A stretch of DNA of 64,000 nucleotides from Dyella mobilis (lineage in GTDB: Bacteria > Pseudomonadota > Gammaproteobacteria > Xanthomonadales > Rhodanobacteraceae): contig NZ_JADIKF010000039.1 in NCBI RefSeq assembly GCF_016904945.1, positions 806,001-870,000 of the forward strand, read 5' to 3'. The position numbers and the translations under genes were made by a program. This document shows, piece by piece, positions 15,290 through 24,997 of the stretch. The notes under the pieces were generated by a model, which did not search any database, had not been told where the DNA came from, and worked only from the letters and a program-made list of their open reading frames with translations. Position 1 is the stretch's first letter; each line of letters opens with the position of its first letter.

Positions 15290-17259
15290 GCCTGCGCCTC
15301 CTGCGCGGACGTGGCGATGGGCTGCGTTGCTTCCGCCTCGCGCTTCACGCGAAAGCGGCGATCGGCGGCGCTGACGAATCCGCCCAGCATCATCAACAGG
15401 CCACCGCCCCAGATCCAGCGGATAAAGGGCTTGGTGTACAGCCGCAGCGCCCAGGCGCCCTGGATGCGGTTCGGATCCATCGGCTCGCCCAGCGCCACGT
15501 ACAGGTCGCGGGTGATGCCCGGATCGACGGCCGATTCGGTCTGCACCTGCTCGTGCACATAGGTGCGCTTCTGCGGATGCATCACGGCAATGGTCGATCC
15601 ATTGCGCGACACAGTGACCACGCCTTGCTCCGCTTCCCAGTTGGGACCGATTGCCTGCGTGACGCCGTCGAAACGGAATTCGTAACCGCCGACCACTGCG
15701 ACCTGGCCGGGCGACATGCGCACGTCGCGGGTCACGCTGAGCGATTCGGACAGCAGCACGCCGATCACGAAAATCGCGACACCCACGTGGGCCAGCAGCA
15801 TGCCGGCCATTTCGGCCGGATAGCGGCGTCCGCGCGGCATTTCACGCCAGCGCTTCAACGCATACAGCACCACGCCAGTGCCTACCCATACCGCGCAGGC
15901 CACGCCGGCAATGGCCTTCAACTGCCCTTGCACGAAGAACGCGGCCAATATCGCGCAGGCCACTGCCGCGATCCCCGTGCGCACCAGCACCTGTTTGAGC
16001 ACCGGTACGTCGCTCTTGCCCCAGCGCAGAAAAGGCCCGAACGGCAGCAGCAGCATCACCGGCAACATCAGCAGCGGAAACAGCAGGCCGAAGTAGGGCG
16101 GACCGACGGAAATCTTGCCCAAGTTCAGCGCATCGCCCAACAGCGGAAACAGGGTGCCCAGCAGCACCATGGCGGCGGCGACGGTAAACATCAGGTTGCC
16201 GACCAGGATGCCGCTTTCGCGCGAAACCAGCGCAAAGGCTTTGCCACCGGCAACCTTGGGCGCGCGCAATGCATACAGCAGCAGCGAACCGCCCACCACG
16301 ATGGCCAGGAAGCACAGGATGAACGTACCGCGGCGCGGATCGGAGGCGAACGCGTGCACCGAGGTGAGAATGCCCGAGCGCACCAGGAAGGTGCCCAGCA
16401 GCGACAACGAAAACGCGAACAGTGAAAGCAGGATGGTCCACGCGCGCAACGAGCCGCGTTTTTCCGTCACCGCTTGCGCGTGGATCAGCGCCACACCCAC
16501 CAGCCACGGCATGAAGCTGGCGTTTTCCACCGGATCCCAGAACCACCAGCCGCCCCAGCCCAGTTCCGCATAGGCCCACCAGCTGCCCGCGACGATGCCG
16601 CAGGAAAGAAAACCCCATGCCGCATTGGTCCACGGGCGCGCCCAGCGCACCCAGGACTGTTCCATCGATCCGCCGAGCAGCGCGGCAATGGAAAACGCGA
16701 ACGCCACCGAGAAGCCGACGTAGCCCATGTACAGCACGGGCGGATGGAACGTCATGCCCGGATCTTGCAGCACCGGATTGAGGTCGGCGCCGTCCGGCGG
16801 CATCGGCAGTAGGCGTCCGAACGGGTTGGAGGTAAACAAGATGAAGCACAGGAACCCGACCGAAATGATGCCGAGCACGCCGAGCACGCGCGACAAAAAC
16901 ACTTGCGGCAATTGCCGGCTGAACAGCGCCAGCGCAACGGTCCACACATTGAGGATCAGCACCCACAGCAACATCGAGCCTTCGTGCGCGCCCCACACCG
17001 CGGCGATGCGGTAGTACCAGGGCAGTTGCAGGTTCGAGTTGTCGGCCACGTATTGCACCGAGAAATCGAAGTGCAGAAACGCCCACACCAGGATGACGAA
17101 AGCCAGCGCCACGAAGACGGCCTGGCCGGTCGCCGCCGGCCGCGCCACCGCCATCAGCGCCTGATTGCCGCGCCACGCGCCGACCAGCGGCAGGATGCTT
17201 TGCGCCAGCGCCAGCATCAGCGCCAGGATCAGGGCAAGCTGGCCAAGTTCAGGTGTCAT
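15286..17259 (-). CDS. ccmF: Haem lyase subunit CcmF
   Basis: This 657-residue polytopic inner-membrane protein has about 15 helices. The tryptophan-rich periplasmic WWD motif is visible ([20 protein letters not shown]), as are histidines in likely haem-binding loops ([19 protein letters not shown]). With CcmH/I it attaches haem b from holo-CcmE to cytochrome c. It overlaps ccmE and ccmG by four bases each. Confidence 0.95.
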   Translation of the reverse strand: MTPELGQLALILALMLALAQSILPLVGAWRGNQALMAVARPAATGQAVFVALAFVILVWAFLHFDFSVQYVADNSNLQLPWYYRIAAVWGAHEGSMLLWVLILNVWTVALALFSRQLPQVFLSRVLGVLGIISVGFLCFILFTSNPFGRLLPMPPDGADLNPVLQDPGMTFHPPVLYMGYVGFSVAFAFSIAALLGGSMEQSWVRWARPWTNAAWGFLSCGIVAGSWWAYAELGWGGWWFWDPVENASFMPWLVGVALIHAQAVTEKRGSLRAWTILLSLFAFSLSLLGTFLVRSGILTSVHAFASDPRRGTFILCFLAIVVGGSLLLYALRAPKVAGGKAFALVSRESGILVGNLMFTVAAAMVLLGTLFPLLGDALNLGKISVGPPYFGLLFPLLMLPVMLLLPFGPFLRWGKSDVPVLKQVLVRTGIAAVACAILAAFFVQGQLKAIAGVACAVWVGTGVVLYALKRWREMPRGRRYPAEMAGMLLAHVGVAIFVIGVLLSESLSVTRDVRMSPGQVAVVGGYEFRFDGVTQAIGPNWEAEQGVVTVSRNGSTIAVMHPQKRTYVHEQVQTESAVDPGITRDLYVALGEPMDPNRIQGAWALRLYTKPFIRWIWGGGLLMMLGGFVSAADRRFRVKREAEATQPIATSAQEAQA

Positions 17260-17726
17260 AGCTGCTGCTTGTCCTGGTTGACGGATTCGTCGATGTGCTT
17301 GCCAGCGTGCGCCTTGGCCATCGCGTCCTTCAGTTCCTTGGGCATGTAGGTTTCGTCGTGCTTGGCCAGCACTTCGGTGGCGACGAAACGCGCGCCGTCC
17401 AGATGCCCGGTGGCGATCACCGATTGGTTCTCGCGGAACAGGTCCGGCAGGATGCCGGTGTATTCCACCGGCATCGCGCCGCCGGCATCCACGACGGTGA
17501 AGGTGACCTTGAGCGAGTCGCTGCTGCGCTGGATCGAACCTTGTTTCACCATGCCGCCGAGGCGGAAGGTCTTGTAGTGCGTGGCATCACCGGCCTGCAC
17601 CTGGCTGGGCGTGAACAGGTAGTTCATGTTCTGCTGCAAGGCGTAGACGATCAGCGCCGCTGCCACGATGACGGCCGCGAGTATGGCGATGACGAGAGTA
17701 AGTCGGCGTTGACGCGTGGGATTCAT
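17256..17726 (-). CDS. ccmE: Haem chaperone CcmE
   Basis: This 156-residue protein has one N-terminal anchor (about 10-31) and an OB-fold periplasmic domain. The haem-binding histidine is His123 in [12 protein letters not shown], with Tyr127 four residues later, as in the classic HxxxY type. It accepts haem from CcmC and delivers it to CcmF. Confidence 0.95.
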   Translation of the reverse strand: MNPTRQRRLTLVIAILAAVIVAAALIVYALQQNMNYLFTPSQVQAGDATHYKTFRLGGMVKQGSIQRSSDSLKVTFTVVDAGGAMPVEYTGILPDLFRENQSVIATGHLDGARFVATEVLAKHDETYMPKELKDAMAKAHAGKHIDESVNQDKQQL

Positions 17727-17754
17727 GGTTGCGCTGCAAGTCGGTGGCGTCGCA

Positions 17755-17964
17755 TCAGGTGGATGCGGCGGAGTTTCGATGGGGACGTTCTTTGCGTGCT
17801 TCCTGTCGTGCGAGGCGCCCGCGCAATTCGCGCAACACGCGACGCTGCCTCCATTGCGGCGCCAGCCAGTCGATCAGCAGCACGACGAAGAACACGCCGT
17901 AGGCCGGCCACACATAAGCGGCATAACCGCCCATGGCGAAGAACGATTGCAGCGAACCGCTCAT
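17755..17964 (-). CDS. ccmD: Haem exporter accessory protein CcmD
   Basis: This 69-residue protein starts [20 protein letters not shown], the typical CcmD opening, with one helix ([21 protein letters not shown]) and a long basic C-terminal tail. CcmD releases holo-CcmE from the CcmABC complex. The ATG overlaps the ccmC stop by four bases. It is identified by position and pattern, since the sequence itself is short. Confidence 0.85.
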   Translation of the reverse strand: MSGSLQSFFAMGGYAAYVWPAYGVFFVVLLIDWLAPQWRQRRVLRELRGRLARQEARKERPHRNSAAST

Positions 17965-18719
17965 CGGCGCACCTCGCCTTCGGCGATCTGGCGCACCCAG
18001 TCCTTGCCGCTTTCCAGCGCCAGCAGGTCGGCACGTGCACGGCCGAACAGGCTGGCGACGTAATAGCACTTGGTGGCGATCATCATGGTGAGCAGCGGCC
18101 AGATCATCGAGGGTGCAATGGTGGAAGGGCCGAGCAGGCGGATGGTGGAACCCTGGTGCAAGGTGTTCCACCAGTTCACCGAGAAATGCACGATCGGTAC
18201 GTTGACGATGCCGATCAGCGCGAGGAAAGCCGCCGTGCGCGCGCCCTGCCGGCGATCTTCGAACGAGTGATACAGGGCGATCACACCCAGGTACAAAAAC
18301 AGCAGCACCAGTTCGGATGTGAGTCGCGCATCCCAGGTCCACCAGGTGCCCCACATGCGCTCGCCCCACAGCGATCCGGTCACCAGGGTGATGAAGGTAA
18401 ACGCGGCACCGATCGGTGCCGATGCCATGGCCACCACTTCAGCCAGCTTGATGCGCCAAACCAGCGCGATGAAGGCGGCGATGCCCATCAGTGCGTAGAT
18501 GAACAGGCTCATCCAGGCGCACGGCACGTGGATGAAGATGATGCGGTAGTCGTCGCCCTGCTGGTAATCCGGCGGTGCCAGCACCAGGCCGCCGTAAAGC
18601 GCCACCAGGCCAAGCACTAGCGCCAAGGCGATGGCCCATGGCCGCAGCGTACCCGCGAACCGGTAGAACACCGGCGGGGAGCTGAGTTTGTGCAACCACA
18701 AGGGGATCCAGTTGGCCAT
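17961..18719 (-). CDS. ccmC: Haem transporter permease CcmC
   Basis: ATG 18719 (MANWIPLWLHKL) is chosen; the frame extends upstream into ccmB, where it is a shadow. The protein is 252 residues with six helices. The WWD motif WGTWWTWDARLT lies at 123-134, with flanking histidines His64 (FIHVPCAW) and one in VPIVHFSVNWWNTLHQG as likely haem ligands. It loads haem onto CcmE. It is 2 bases from ccmB. Confidence 0.95.
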   Translation of the reverse strand: MANWIPLWLHKLSSPPVFYRFAGTLRPWAIALALVLGLVALYGGLVLAPPDYQQGDDYRIIFIHVPCAWMSLFIYALMGIAAFIALVWRIKLAEVVAMASAPIGAAFTFITLVTGSLWGERMWGTWWTWDARLTSELVLLFLYLGVIALYHSFEDRRQGARTAAFLALIGIVNVPIVHFSVNWWNTLHQGSTIRLLGPSTIAPSMIWPLLTMMIATKCYYVASLFGRARADLLALESGKDWVRQIAEGEVRR

Positions 18720-18721
18720 GG

Positions 18722-19417
18722 CTACGAATCCAGAGCTATTCGGAGTGCGGCCGCGCATGCCAAAGGAGCGAGCACGACGGCCAGGACGAGCGCCGCACCC
18801 AACCATGCGATAGGGGCGATCCACGGCAGCCCCTCCTGGGCGGCTGCCAAGGCCCCGGCGGCAAAGATCACCACCGGCACGCACAGCGGCAGCAGCATCA
18901 GCGCCAGGAGCATACCAGAGCGTCGCGTGCCGGCCGTAAGCGCTACCAGGATGCCGCCGAGCAGGCTGAGCAGCGGGGTCGCCAGCAGCAAGGCCAATAC
19001 CAATACAGGTATGACGGAGGCGGGCAGGTGCAGCATGCTGGCCAGCAATGGCGCGATCACGATCAGCGGCACGGCGGTGGCCACCCAGTGCGCCAGGATT
19101 TTCATGCCGAGCATCAGCGACAGCGGCTGCGGCGCCAGCATAAGTTGTTCCAGCGAGCCGTCTTCGATGTCGCCGCGAAACATCGCATCGAGCGCGAGCA
19201 GCATCGCCAGCAGCACCGTTACCAGCACCACGCCGCCGGCGATCCGGCGCAGCAGGGCATCTTCCGGACCCAGCGCGAAAGGAAACAGCGACGTGACGAT
19301 CAATGCATAGAGTACCGGCAGCATCACGTCGCCGCGCTGGCGCCAGGCCAGGGTGAGATCGCGGCGCAGTACCGCCACGCAGGCATGTCCCAAACCGGGA
19401 CGTCGCGTGTCAGTCAT
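18722..19417 (-). CDS. ccmB: Haem exporter permease CcmB
   Basis: This 231-residue protein starts at 19417 (MTDTRRPGLGHACVAVLRRD), overlapping the end of ccmA by eight bases. It has six hydrophobic segments and the characteristic RGDIEDGSLEQLMLAPQPL loop that meets the ATPase. Together with CcmA it forms the ABC module that powers release of holo-CcmE. Confidence 0.92.
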   Translation of the reverse strand: MTDTRRPGLGHACVAVLRRDLTLAWRQRGDVMLPVLYALIVTSLFPFALGPEDALLRRIAGGVVLVTVLLAMLLALDAMFRGDIEDGSLEQLMLAPQPLSLMLGMKILAHWVATAVPLIVIAPLLASMLHLPASVIPVLVLALLLATPLLSLLGGILVALTAGTRRSGMLLALMLLPLCVPVVIFAAGALAAAQEGLPWIAPIAWLGAALVLAVVLAPLACAAALRIALDS

Positions 19418-20054
19418 GCAGGCGGATCCGTTGCGGCTCGCCGCCATGGAACTGCACGGCACCGTGGCTGGTGACCAAAGCGGCGCCGCCGTGCGCGACG
19501 TGTGCTTCCAGCAGGCCGTTCACCAGTTCGATGCCGGTGCGGTCCAGGTTGGCATAAGGTTCGTCCAGCAGCCAAAGCACGGCGGGGATCAGCAGCAGGC
19601 GCGCAAGCGCCACGCGCTTTTTCTGTCCGGCGGAGAGCTTGCGCACCGGTTCGTGCTCGTAGCCGGCCAGGCCGACCCGCGCCAGCGCATCGTCGATGTG
19701 GCTGTGTTCGCGATGGCCGTGCAGGCCGATGGAAAACGCCAGGTTTTCGCGCGGGCTCAATTCCGCTTTCAAGCCCAGTTGGTGCCCCAGGAAAACCACC
19801 TCGCCGTTGCAGCGCTCCCAGGTCAGCGGCTCGCCGCGCCAGTACAGCTCGCCTTCTTCCGGATGCAGCAAGCCGGTAAGGATGCGCATCAAGGTGGTTT
19901 TGCCGCTGCCGTTGTCGCCTTCGATCAGGGTGAGCTCACCGGCGTCGAGACGAAAATCCAGCGGGCCGAACACGGGTTCATCCTGGCGGTGAAAGCGCAG
20001 GGCACGGGCTTCTAGCAGGGGCGTGGCGGACGGGCTGGGATTCATTCCTGGCAT
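19410..20054 (-). CDS. ccmA: Haem exporter ATP-binding protein CcmA
   Basis: This 214-residue ABC ATPase has Walker A GDNGSGKTT, signature LSAGQKKR and Walker B LWLLDEPYANLD, with the Q-loop near GHQLGLK. First gene of the ccm run. A second ATG three codons in is also possible; neither has a clear ribosome site, and the DUF3293 stop is only 12 bases upstream, so translation may be coupled. Confidence 0.93.
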   Translation of the reverse strand: MPGMNPSPSATPLLEARALRFHRQDEPVFGPLDFRLDAGELTLIEGDNGSGKTTLMRILTGLLHPEEGELYWRGEPLTWERCNGEVVFLGHQLGLKAELSPRENLAFSIGLHGHREHSHIDDALARVGLAGYEHEPVRKLSAGQKKRVALARLLLIPAVLWLLDEPYANLDRTGIELVNGLLEAHVAHGGAALVTSHGAVQFHGGEPQRIRLHD

Positions 20055-20066
20055 TGTTGGAATGGT

Positions 20067-20501
20067 TCAGCCCGCTTGTCCATGCGGTGGTCTGTCACTG
20101 CTGAGGCGCAGGCGGGCGTACCCCAGCCCCAGGCCATGCACGTAGGCGTTCTGCTGGAATTGCTGCGCCAGCTCGTCGATGTCGGCCAAGTTGGGGCCGA
20201 CCACGAACAGGCTGGCCTCGCGCCAGGCACCACCCACGCCGATGCCCGGCCGGATGGCGATGGTTCGCGGCAGGCGGCGCAGGGAAGCGAGCAGGGCATG
20301 TTGCGCAGCATGGTTCTGGGCGCGCGGTTGCGGCTGCGAACCCGGATTCCAGGCCGTGATGAAGGCCCAGTTCCGTTCGCCGATCAGCGTGTGCAAGGTG
20401 GAGGGCAAGGCGGCATCGACGTGGATGGAAACCCAGCCGCCGCGTGTGAGGCGCACCCGGTAGTCGGCGTGCCGGTAGGTATCGATCAGTGAATTATCCA
20501 T
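20067..20501 (-). CDS. DUF3293 protein
   Basis: This 144-residue protein matches the DUF3293 pattern: FITAWNPGSQP followed by NHAAQHALLASLRRL and, later, EASLFVVGPNLADIDELAQQFQQNAYVHG. The family has no assigned function. No signal or membrane segment. It overlaps the end of kmo by eight bases and ends 12 bases before ccmA, so it is probably translated from a shared message. Confidence 0.8.
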   Translation of the reverse strand: MDNSLIDTYRHADYRVRLTRGGWVSIHVDAALPSTLHTLIGERNWAFITAWNPGSQPQPRAQNHAAQHALLASLRRLPRTIAIRPGIGVGGAWREASLFVVGPNLADIDELAQQFQQNAYVHGLGLGYARLRLSSDRPPHGQAG

Positions 20502-21864
20502 GGCGTAATTGAGGTAGCGGAGGCAGCGTGGCTTGAAGCGTCGTCACGGCTGCATCGAGCTGCACATCGTCGGCGCTGGTCGAACCGTGCAGCAATTGTT
20601 CGAGCAGTATGTCCTGCGCGCGGCCGCGTTCAAACGCGTACGCATAAGGCAGGTGAGTGAAGGTGACCATGCGATAGCGTGCCATGAAATGCGTTGGCGC
20701 GCGTTCGGCCAGCCGTGCGCCCAGTTCGCGCTTGGCCAGGTAATGCGGATCGGCGACGGAGTCGCGCATTTCGATGTAGTTTTCCAGGGCCATCGCGGCG
20801 ATCGCGTTGGCGTTGGGTTGCCGGATGCGCTGGAACTCGGCGAAGGCGTCGCCCGTGTCTCGTCCGGCTTCGGCCAGCAGGTTGGCCAGCACGACGGTGT
20901 CTTCGAAACCGCAATTCATGCCCTGGCCGTGGAACGGCACGATGGCATGTGCCGCATCGCCGATCAGCAGCGCGCGCCCGTCCACGTGCCAGCGGTCCAG
21001 GTAAAGCGTGGACAGGGTGCCCACCGGATGGCTGTCGTAGTCTTCGGCAAAACGCGGGATCAGCGGAAGCAGATCCGGGAAATCCTGGCGGAAGAAAGAC
21101 GCTGCGGCAGCGGCATCCGTCAAGGTGTCGAAACTCGGATGAGGGCCGTGCGCGGGCAGGAACAAGGTGACGGTAAAGCTGCCTTCGGTGTTCGGCAGGG
21201 CAATGCACATGTAGCCGCCGCGGGGCCAGATGTGCAGCGCATGCGGCTCGATGGCGAAACGTTCGCTGCCGGTTCCGGGGGGAATTTCCAGTTCTTTGTA
21301 GCCGTGGCCCAAGGATTCGACCCGGATGCCAAGCGACTGGTAATCGTCCATCGCTGCGCGCAAGGCCGAACCGGCGCCGTCGGCACCGATCAGCGCTGGC
21401 GCGTCGTGCTGATGCAGCGTGCCGTTTTCGTCAGCCAGGACGATGCGTTTGCTGTGCAGATCGGCGGCGACCAGCGATTGGCCGAAATGCATTTTCACGC
21501 CGGCCGCTTCCGCCGCGTCGAGCAGCAGCATGTTCAGACCGCCGCGCGAGACCGACCAGATGACTTCGCTGTCGTCCACGCCGTAACGCTGCAAGCCGGA
21601 GGTGCCGCCGAGCGGATGCACCATGCGTCCGCGCATCATCACGGCGCGTTGCAGCACGTCTTCCGCGAGCCCCGCCGTGCGTAACGCCTGCAGGCCGCGC
21701 TCGGCCAGAGCGAGATTGATCGAACGTCCGCCGGTAAAGCCGACGCGGCGCGGATCGGGACGCTTCTCGAAGATTTCCACCTGGAAGCCGCGCTTGGCCA
21801 GTTGCTGTGCGAGCAAGGCGCCGACCAAACCGCCGCCGATCAAGGTGATTGCTTGCCGTGTCAT
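20494..21864 (-). CDS. kmo: Kynurenine 3-monooxygenase
   Basis: Start 21864 (MTRQAITLIGGGLVGALLAQ) gives 456 residues. The FAD dinucleotide-binding motif GGGLVG is at 10-15 with the acidic end EIFEKRPDPR; the second FAD motif is LIGDAAHAIVPFHGQGMNCG. Family-specific blocks GRSINLALAERG and NYIEMRDSVADPHYL are present, and the C-terminal segment (THFMARYRMVTFTHLPYAYA) matches the membrane-associated region. It hydroxylates kynurenine to 3-hydroxykynurenine. No other kynurenine-pathway gene lies next to it in this window; it instead leads directly into DUF3293 and the ccm cluster. Confidence 0.93.
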   Translation of the reverse strand: MTRQAITLIGGGLVGALLAQQLAKRGFQVEIFEKRPDPRRVGFTGGRSINLALAERGLQALRTAGLAEDVLQRAVMMRGRMVHPLGGTSGLQRYGVDDSEVIWSVSRGGLNMLLLDAAEAAGVKMHFGQSLVAADLHSKRIVLADENGTLHQHDAPALIGADGAGSALRAAMDDYQSLGIRVESLGHGYKELEIPPGTGSERFAIEPHALHIWPRGGYMCIALPNTEGSFTVTLFLPAHGPHPSFDTLTDAAAAASFFRQDFPDLLPLIPRFAEDYDSHPVGTLSTLYLDRWHVDGRALLIGDAAHAIVPFHGQGMNCGFEDTVVLANLLAEAGRDTGDAFAEFQRIRQPNANAIAAMALENYIEMRDSVADPHYLAKRELGARLAERAPTHFMARYRMVTFTHLPYAYAFERGRAQDILLEQLLHGSTSADDVQLDAAVTTLQATLPPLPQLRHG

Positions 21865-21951
21865 GCTGCAGCCCGTGGGAGGAAGCACATCACTGTTCCG
21901 CAACTGGGCGTTTACTGCAAGTACGGTGCTGGCGGCAAATGACGGAAATCG

Positions 21952-22713
21952 TCAGAAGCTCATGAAATAGCCGCCGTTTACCGGCAGATTCGCGCCGGTG
22001 ATGTAACTGGCGTCGTCGGCGGTGAGAAAAACCACGGCGCGCGCGATATCCGCGGGCATGCCCAAGCGGCCCACCGGAATATCGGCAATGATCTGCTGGC
22101 GGATTTCCTGCGGCACCGCGGCCACCATCGGGGTATCGCAATAGCCGGGCGAGACGGTGTTGACGGTGACGCCCTTGCGTGCGGCCTCCCGCGCCAGCGC
22201 CATGCTGAAGCCATGCACGCCGGCCTTGGCGGCGGAGTAGTTGGTCTGGCCGAACTGGCCGGTCTGGCCGTTGACCGAACTGAGGTTGACGATGCGGCCG
22301 AAATGCCGCGAGGTCATGCCTTCGATCACGTGCCGACAGGTGTTGAACACGCCGTCCAGGTTTACCCGCATCAGGTCGTGCCAGTGCTGCGGATCCATCT
22401 TGCGCAGACTGGTATCGCGGGTGATGCCGGCGGCATTCACCAGGATGTCGACGGCGCCGATGTTGCGTTCGACGTGGTCGATCAGGCCGCCGCAGGCTTT
22501 GAAATCGCTGACGTCGCAAGGCTCGAAGCGGATAGCGCTGCCGTAGGCGGCGACCTGTTCACGGAAGGCTTCGATGCGTTCGCCACGCGTGGCCAGGTCG
22601 ACGGCTATTACCCGGCGGCCGGCGTCGGCCAGCCGCATGCAGATTTCGGTGCCGATGCCGCCGATGCCGCCGGTCACTACGGCCAGACGCGAGGCAGACG
22701 TTGACGAAGTCAT
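21952..22713 (-). CDS. phaB: Acetoacetyl-CoA reductase PhaB
   Basis: Start 22713 (MTSSTSASRLAVVTGGIGGIG) gives 253 residues. This is a short-chain dehydrogenase with glycine motif TGGIGGIG, NAAG, and catalytic Ser-Tyr-Lys in NLSSVNGQTGQFGQTNYSAA followed by KAG. The VNGQTGQFGQTNYSAAKAG block is typical of PhaB rather than FabG. It makes (R)-3-hydroxybutyryl-CoA for polyhydroxybutyrate. It lies 69 bases downstream of phaR on the same strand; phaC and phaA are not in the window. Confidence 0.88.
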   Translation of the reverse strand: MTSSTSASRLAVVTGGIGGIGTEICMRLADAGRRVIAVDLATRGERIEAFREQVAAYGSAIRFEPCDVSDFKACGGLIDHVERNIGAVDILVNAAGITRDTSLRKMDPQHWHDLMRVNLDGVFNTCRHVIEGMTSRHFGRIVNLSSVNGQTGQFGQTNYSAAKAGVHGFSMALAREAARKGVTVNTVSPGYCDTPMVAAVPQEIRQQIIADIPVGRLGMPADIARAVVFLTADDASYITGANLPVNGGYFMSF

Positions 22714-22782
22714 CACGATTGGCTTCCCAGGCATGTCGCGCGGCAGCACGTGCTGTGCTGCAGCGGGACATGCCTATGAAGA

Positions 22783-23283
22783 TCAGGGTTTTTTGGTGGT
22801 GCCGGGGCGCCCGGGCTGCCCGGGGCTCGGCGTTGCTTGCGAAGCGGCATCGAGAAAACCGCTCTGCATCGATTTCCAGGCATCCATATTGCGCTGCGTC
22901 AGGTCATTCAACATCGACCAGGGTGTTTGTCCCATCAGGCTGTTGAGCTGGGTGCGGAATTGCTGCTGCTGGTCCAGGAAGACCTGCAGGCTGCGCTCCA
23001 GGTACGGCCCCATGAACCCCTGCAGGGAATCGCCGTAGAAACGGATGATCTGGCTCAACAGCTGGGGCGACAGCATCGGCTGCCCCTTCTCCTCGTGCTC
23101 CGAAATGATCTGGAGCAGTACGGAGCGGGTCAGGTCCTCGCCCGACTTGGCGTCGCGGACCTCGAAGTGTTCGCCATCCAGAACCAGCTGACGGACTTCT
23201 TCCAGCGTGATGTAGCTGGAGATCTCCGTGTCGTAGAGCCGGCGGTTTGGGTACTTCTTGATGATTCGGTTTGCTTGTGCCAT
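22783..23283 (-). CDS. phaR: Polyhydroxyalkanoate synthesis repressor PhaR
   Basis: Start 23283 (MAQANRIIKKYPNRRLYDTE) gives 166 residues. The N-terminal DNA-binding domain (about 5-65, IKKYPNRRLYDTEISSYITL) is followed by the PHB-accumulation regulator domain (about 70-115, LLSQIIRFYGDSLQGFMGPY) and a Pro/Gly-rich tail. PhaR senses PHB granules and represses phasin and its own gene. A TGC-rich inverted repeat lies 56-77 bases upstream of the start. Confidence 0.93.
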   Translation of the reverse strand: MAQANRIIKKYPNRRLYDTEISSYITLEEVRQLVLDGEHFEVRDAKSGEDLTRSVLLQIISEHEEKGQPMLSPQLLSQIIRFYGDSLQGFMGPYLERSLQVFLDQQQQFRTQLNSLMGQTPWSMLNDLTQRNMDAWKSMQSGFLDAASQATPSPGQPGRPGTTKKP

Positions 23284-23338
23284 GCGGCACAAACTAACAG
23301 AAGGTATTGCGCCGCACCAGTCAGCACTCAGCTATTCA

Positions 23339-23360
23339 TGCTGCACTCCGGGGTGCAGCA
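23339..23360. promoter_or_regulatory. TGC-rich inverted repeat upstream of phaR (possible PhaR site)
   Basis: TGCTGCAC and GTGCAGCA form a perfect 8-bp inverted repeat around TCCGGG. PhaR proteins are known to bind TGC-rich sequences and to autoregulate. It could also be a hairpin, so the operator reading is an inference from position and composition. Confidence 0.4.
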
Positions 23361-23422
23361 ATGGTGTAGGGGTTGGGCGGGGGCAGGGAGGTTTTTCCTA
23401 CCCCGGGTCTCGGTTTTCCCGG

Positions 23423-24976
23423 TCAATGCCCCATCCCGCCGCCTGCGCTGCCAAAGGGCGGGCGGGCGAACCACAGTACGGGCAGCAGCAGCACGAACAG
23501 CACGGCGCAGCCATAGAACACGTCATTGACGGCCAGGGTGTACCCCTCGCGGTCCACGATCTGGTTGATATAGCCCAGTTGCTGGCTGGCGCTCAGGCCC
23601 AGGTGCGACAACTTGTGCAGGAAATCGCCCGCCGCCGGGGCGTTCGGGCTCACGTATTCGGTCAGCGAGGCGTGGTGGTAGATGGCGCGGTGCTGCCACA
23701 GGGTCACCATCACCGCGGTGGAGACGCTGGAGCCGAGCGTGCGGAAGAAATTGGAAAGGCCCGATGCGCTGGCGATCTCCGAACCCGGCAGGCCGGAGAG
23801 GTAGATCTGGTTGAGCGGGATGAAGAAGCAGGGAATCGCCAGGCCCATCACGAAGCGCGGCACGATCAGCGCAGCGAACGACGCCCCGCTGTCGAAGGTC
23901 GAGAACCAGTACGACGTCCCTGCAAAGATGACGAATGCGATGGTCACCAGAACACGCAGATCGATCTTGTGCATGTTGCGCCCGATGATCGGCGAAAGCA
24001 GGAACGCCAGCACGCCGCTCGGCGCCGCGGCGAGGCCGGCCCAGGTCGCGGTGTAATTGATCGTGGTTTGCAGCCACAGCGGAAACACCACGTTGATGCC
24101 GAAGAAGGCGAACATGCCTAGCGACAGGCTGATTACACCGACGGTGAAATTGCGTTTCTTGAACAGCGAAAGGTCGATGACCGGATGCTTGGCGTGGATC
24201 TCCCACACCACCAGAAAGGTCAGGCACACCAGTGCGATCAGGCCCAGTGTCAGGATCAGCGGGGAATTGAACCAGTCGTGGTCGTTGCCGTTGTCCAACA
24301 TGAATTGCAGGCAGCCGACGCCGACGACCAGCAAGATCAGGCCCACCGCATCGATCGGCGCCTTGGCCGTCTTGGTTTCGCGCTTGTGCAGCAAGCTCCA
24401 GGTGATGACGGCGGCAAGCACGCCGACCGGCGCATTGATGTAGAAGATCCACGGCCAGGAGAAGTTGTCGGTGATCCAGCCGCCGAGGATCGGCCCGAAA
24501 ATCGGTGCGATCACCACGGTCATCGCCCACATCGCCAGCGCCACGCCCTGGCGTTCTCGCGGATAACTGGAAAGCAGCAGGGTGAGCGACAGCGCCACCA
24601 TCGGTCCGGAGCCCGCACCCTGCATCAGGCGGGCGAAGACCAGCATCGGCATCGTGGTCGCCATGCCGCAAAGCATCGAGAACGTCACGAACAGCAGCAC
24701 CGAGGTGACGAAGGTGCGCACTTCGCCGAAGCGCCGCGCGATCCAGCCGGTGAGCGGTTGCATGATCGCGCTGGCCAGCGAATAGGAACTGATCGTCCAG
24801 GTGCCTTCGTTCGGACTGACGGCAAGACTGCCGGCGATGTGCGGCACCGCGACGTTGACGATGGTCATGTCCAGCACCTCCATGAAGGTGCTGAACGCGA
24901 CGGCGATGGTCAGCAGCACCAATGGTGTGCCGTGCAACGGCTTGAGCGGTGCTGCTTGGTCAGGATTAGCGGCCAT
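23423..24976 (-). CDS. emrB: EmrB-type DHA2 drug exporter
   Basis: This 517-residue major facilitator protein has about 14 helices. DHA2/EmrB features: FMEVLDMTIVNVAVPHIAG in helix 1, the GWIARRFGEVR motif A loop, and motif C-like GPILGGWITDNFSWPWIFYI. It should export drugs by proton antiport, through EmrA and an outer membrane channel. Last gene of the marR-OMF-emrA-emrB operon, 21 bases after emrA. Confidence 0.92.
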   Translation of the reverse strand: MAANPDQAAPLKPLHGTPLVLLTIAVAFSTFMEVLDMTIVNVAVPHIAGSLAVSPNEGTWTISSYSLASAIMQPLTGWIARRFGEVRTFVTSVLLFVTFSMLCGMATTMPMLVFARLMQGAGSGPMVALSLTLLLSSYPRERQGVALAMWAMTVVIAPIFGPILGGWITDNFSWPWIFYINAPVGVLAAVITWSLLHKRETKTAKAPIDAVGLILLVVGVGCLQFMLDNGNDHDWFNSPLILTLGLIALVCLTFLVVWEIHAKHPVIDLSLFKKRNFTVGVISLSLGMFAFFGINVVFPLWLQTTINYTATWAGLAAAPSGVLAFLLSPIIGRNMHKIDLRVLVTIAFVIFAGTSYWFSTFDSGASFAALIVPRFVMGLAIPCFFIPLNQIYLSGLPGSEIASASGLSNFFRTLGSSVSTAVMVTLWQHRAIYHHASLTEYVSPNAPAAGDFLHKLSHLGLSASQQLGYINQIVDREGYTLAVNDVFYGCAVLFVLLLPVLWFARPPFGSAGGGMGH

Positions 24977-24997
24977 GGAAGGATCGCTGGGCAGGAA

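Noticed and set aside
23361..23422. Terminator for the efflux operon after emrB.
   Set aside because: Only short GC/T stretches are present (GGAGGTTTTTCC); no convincing stem with a T-run on the correct side.
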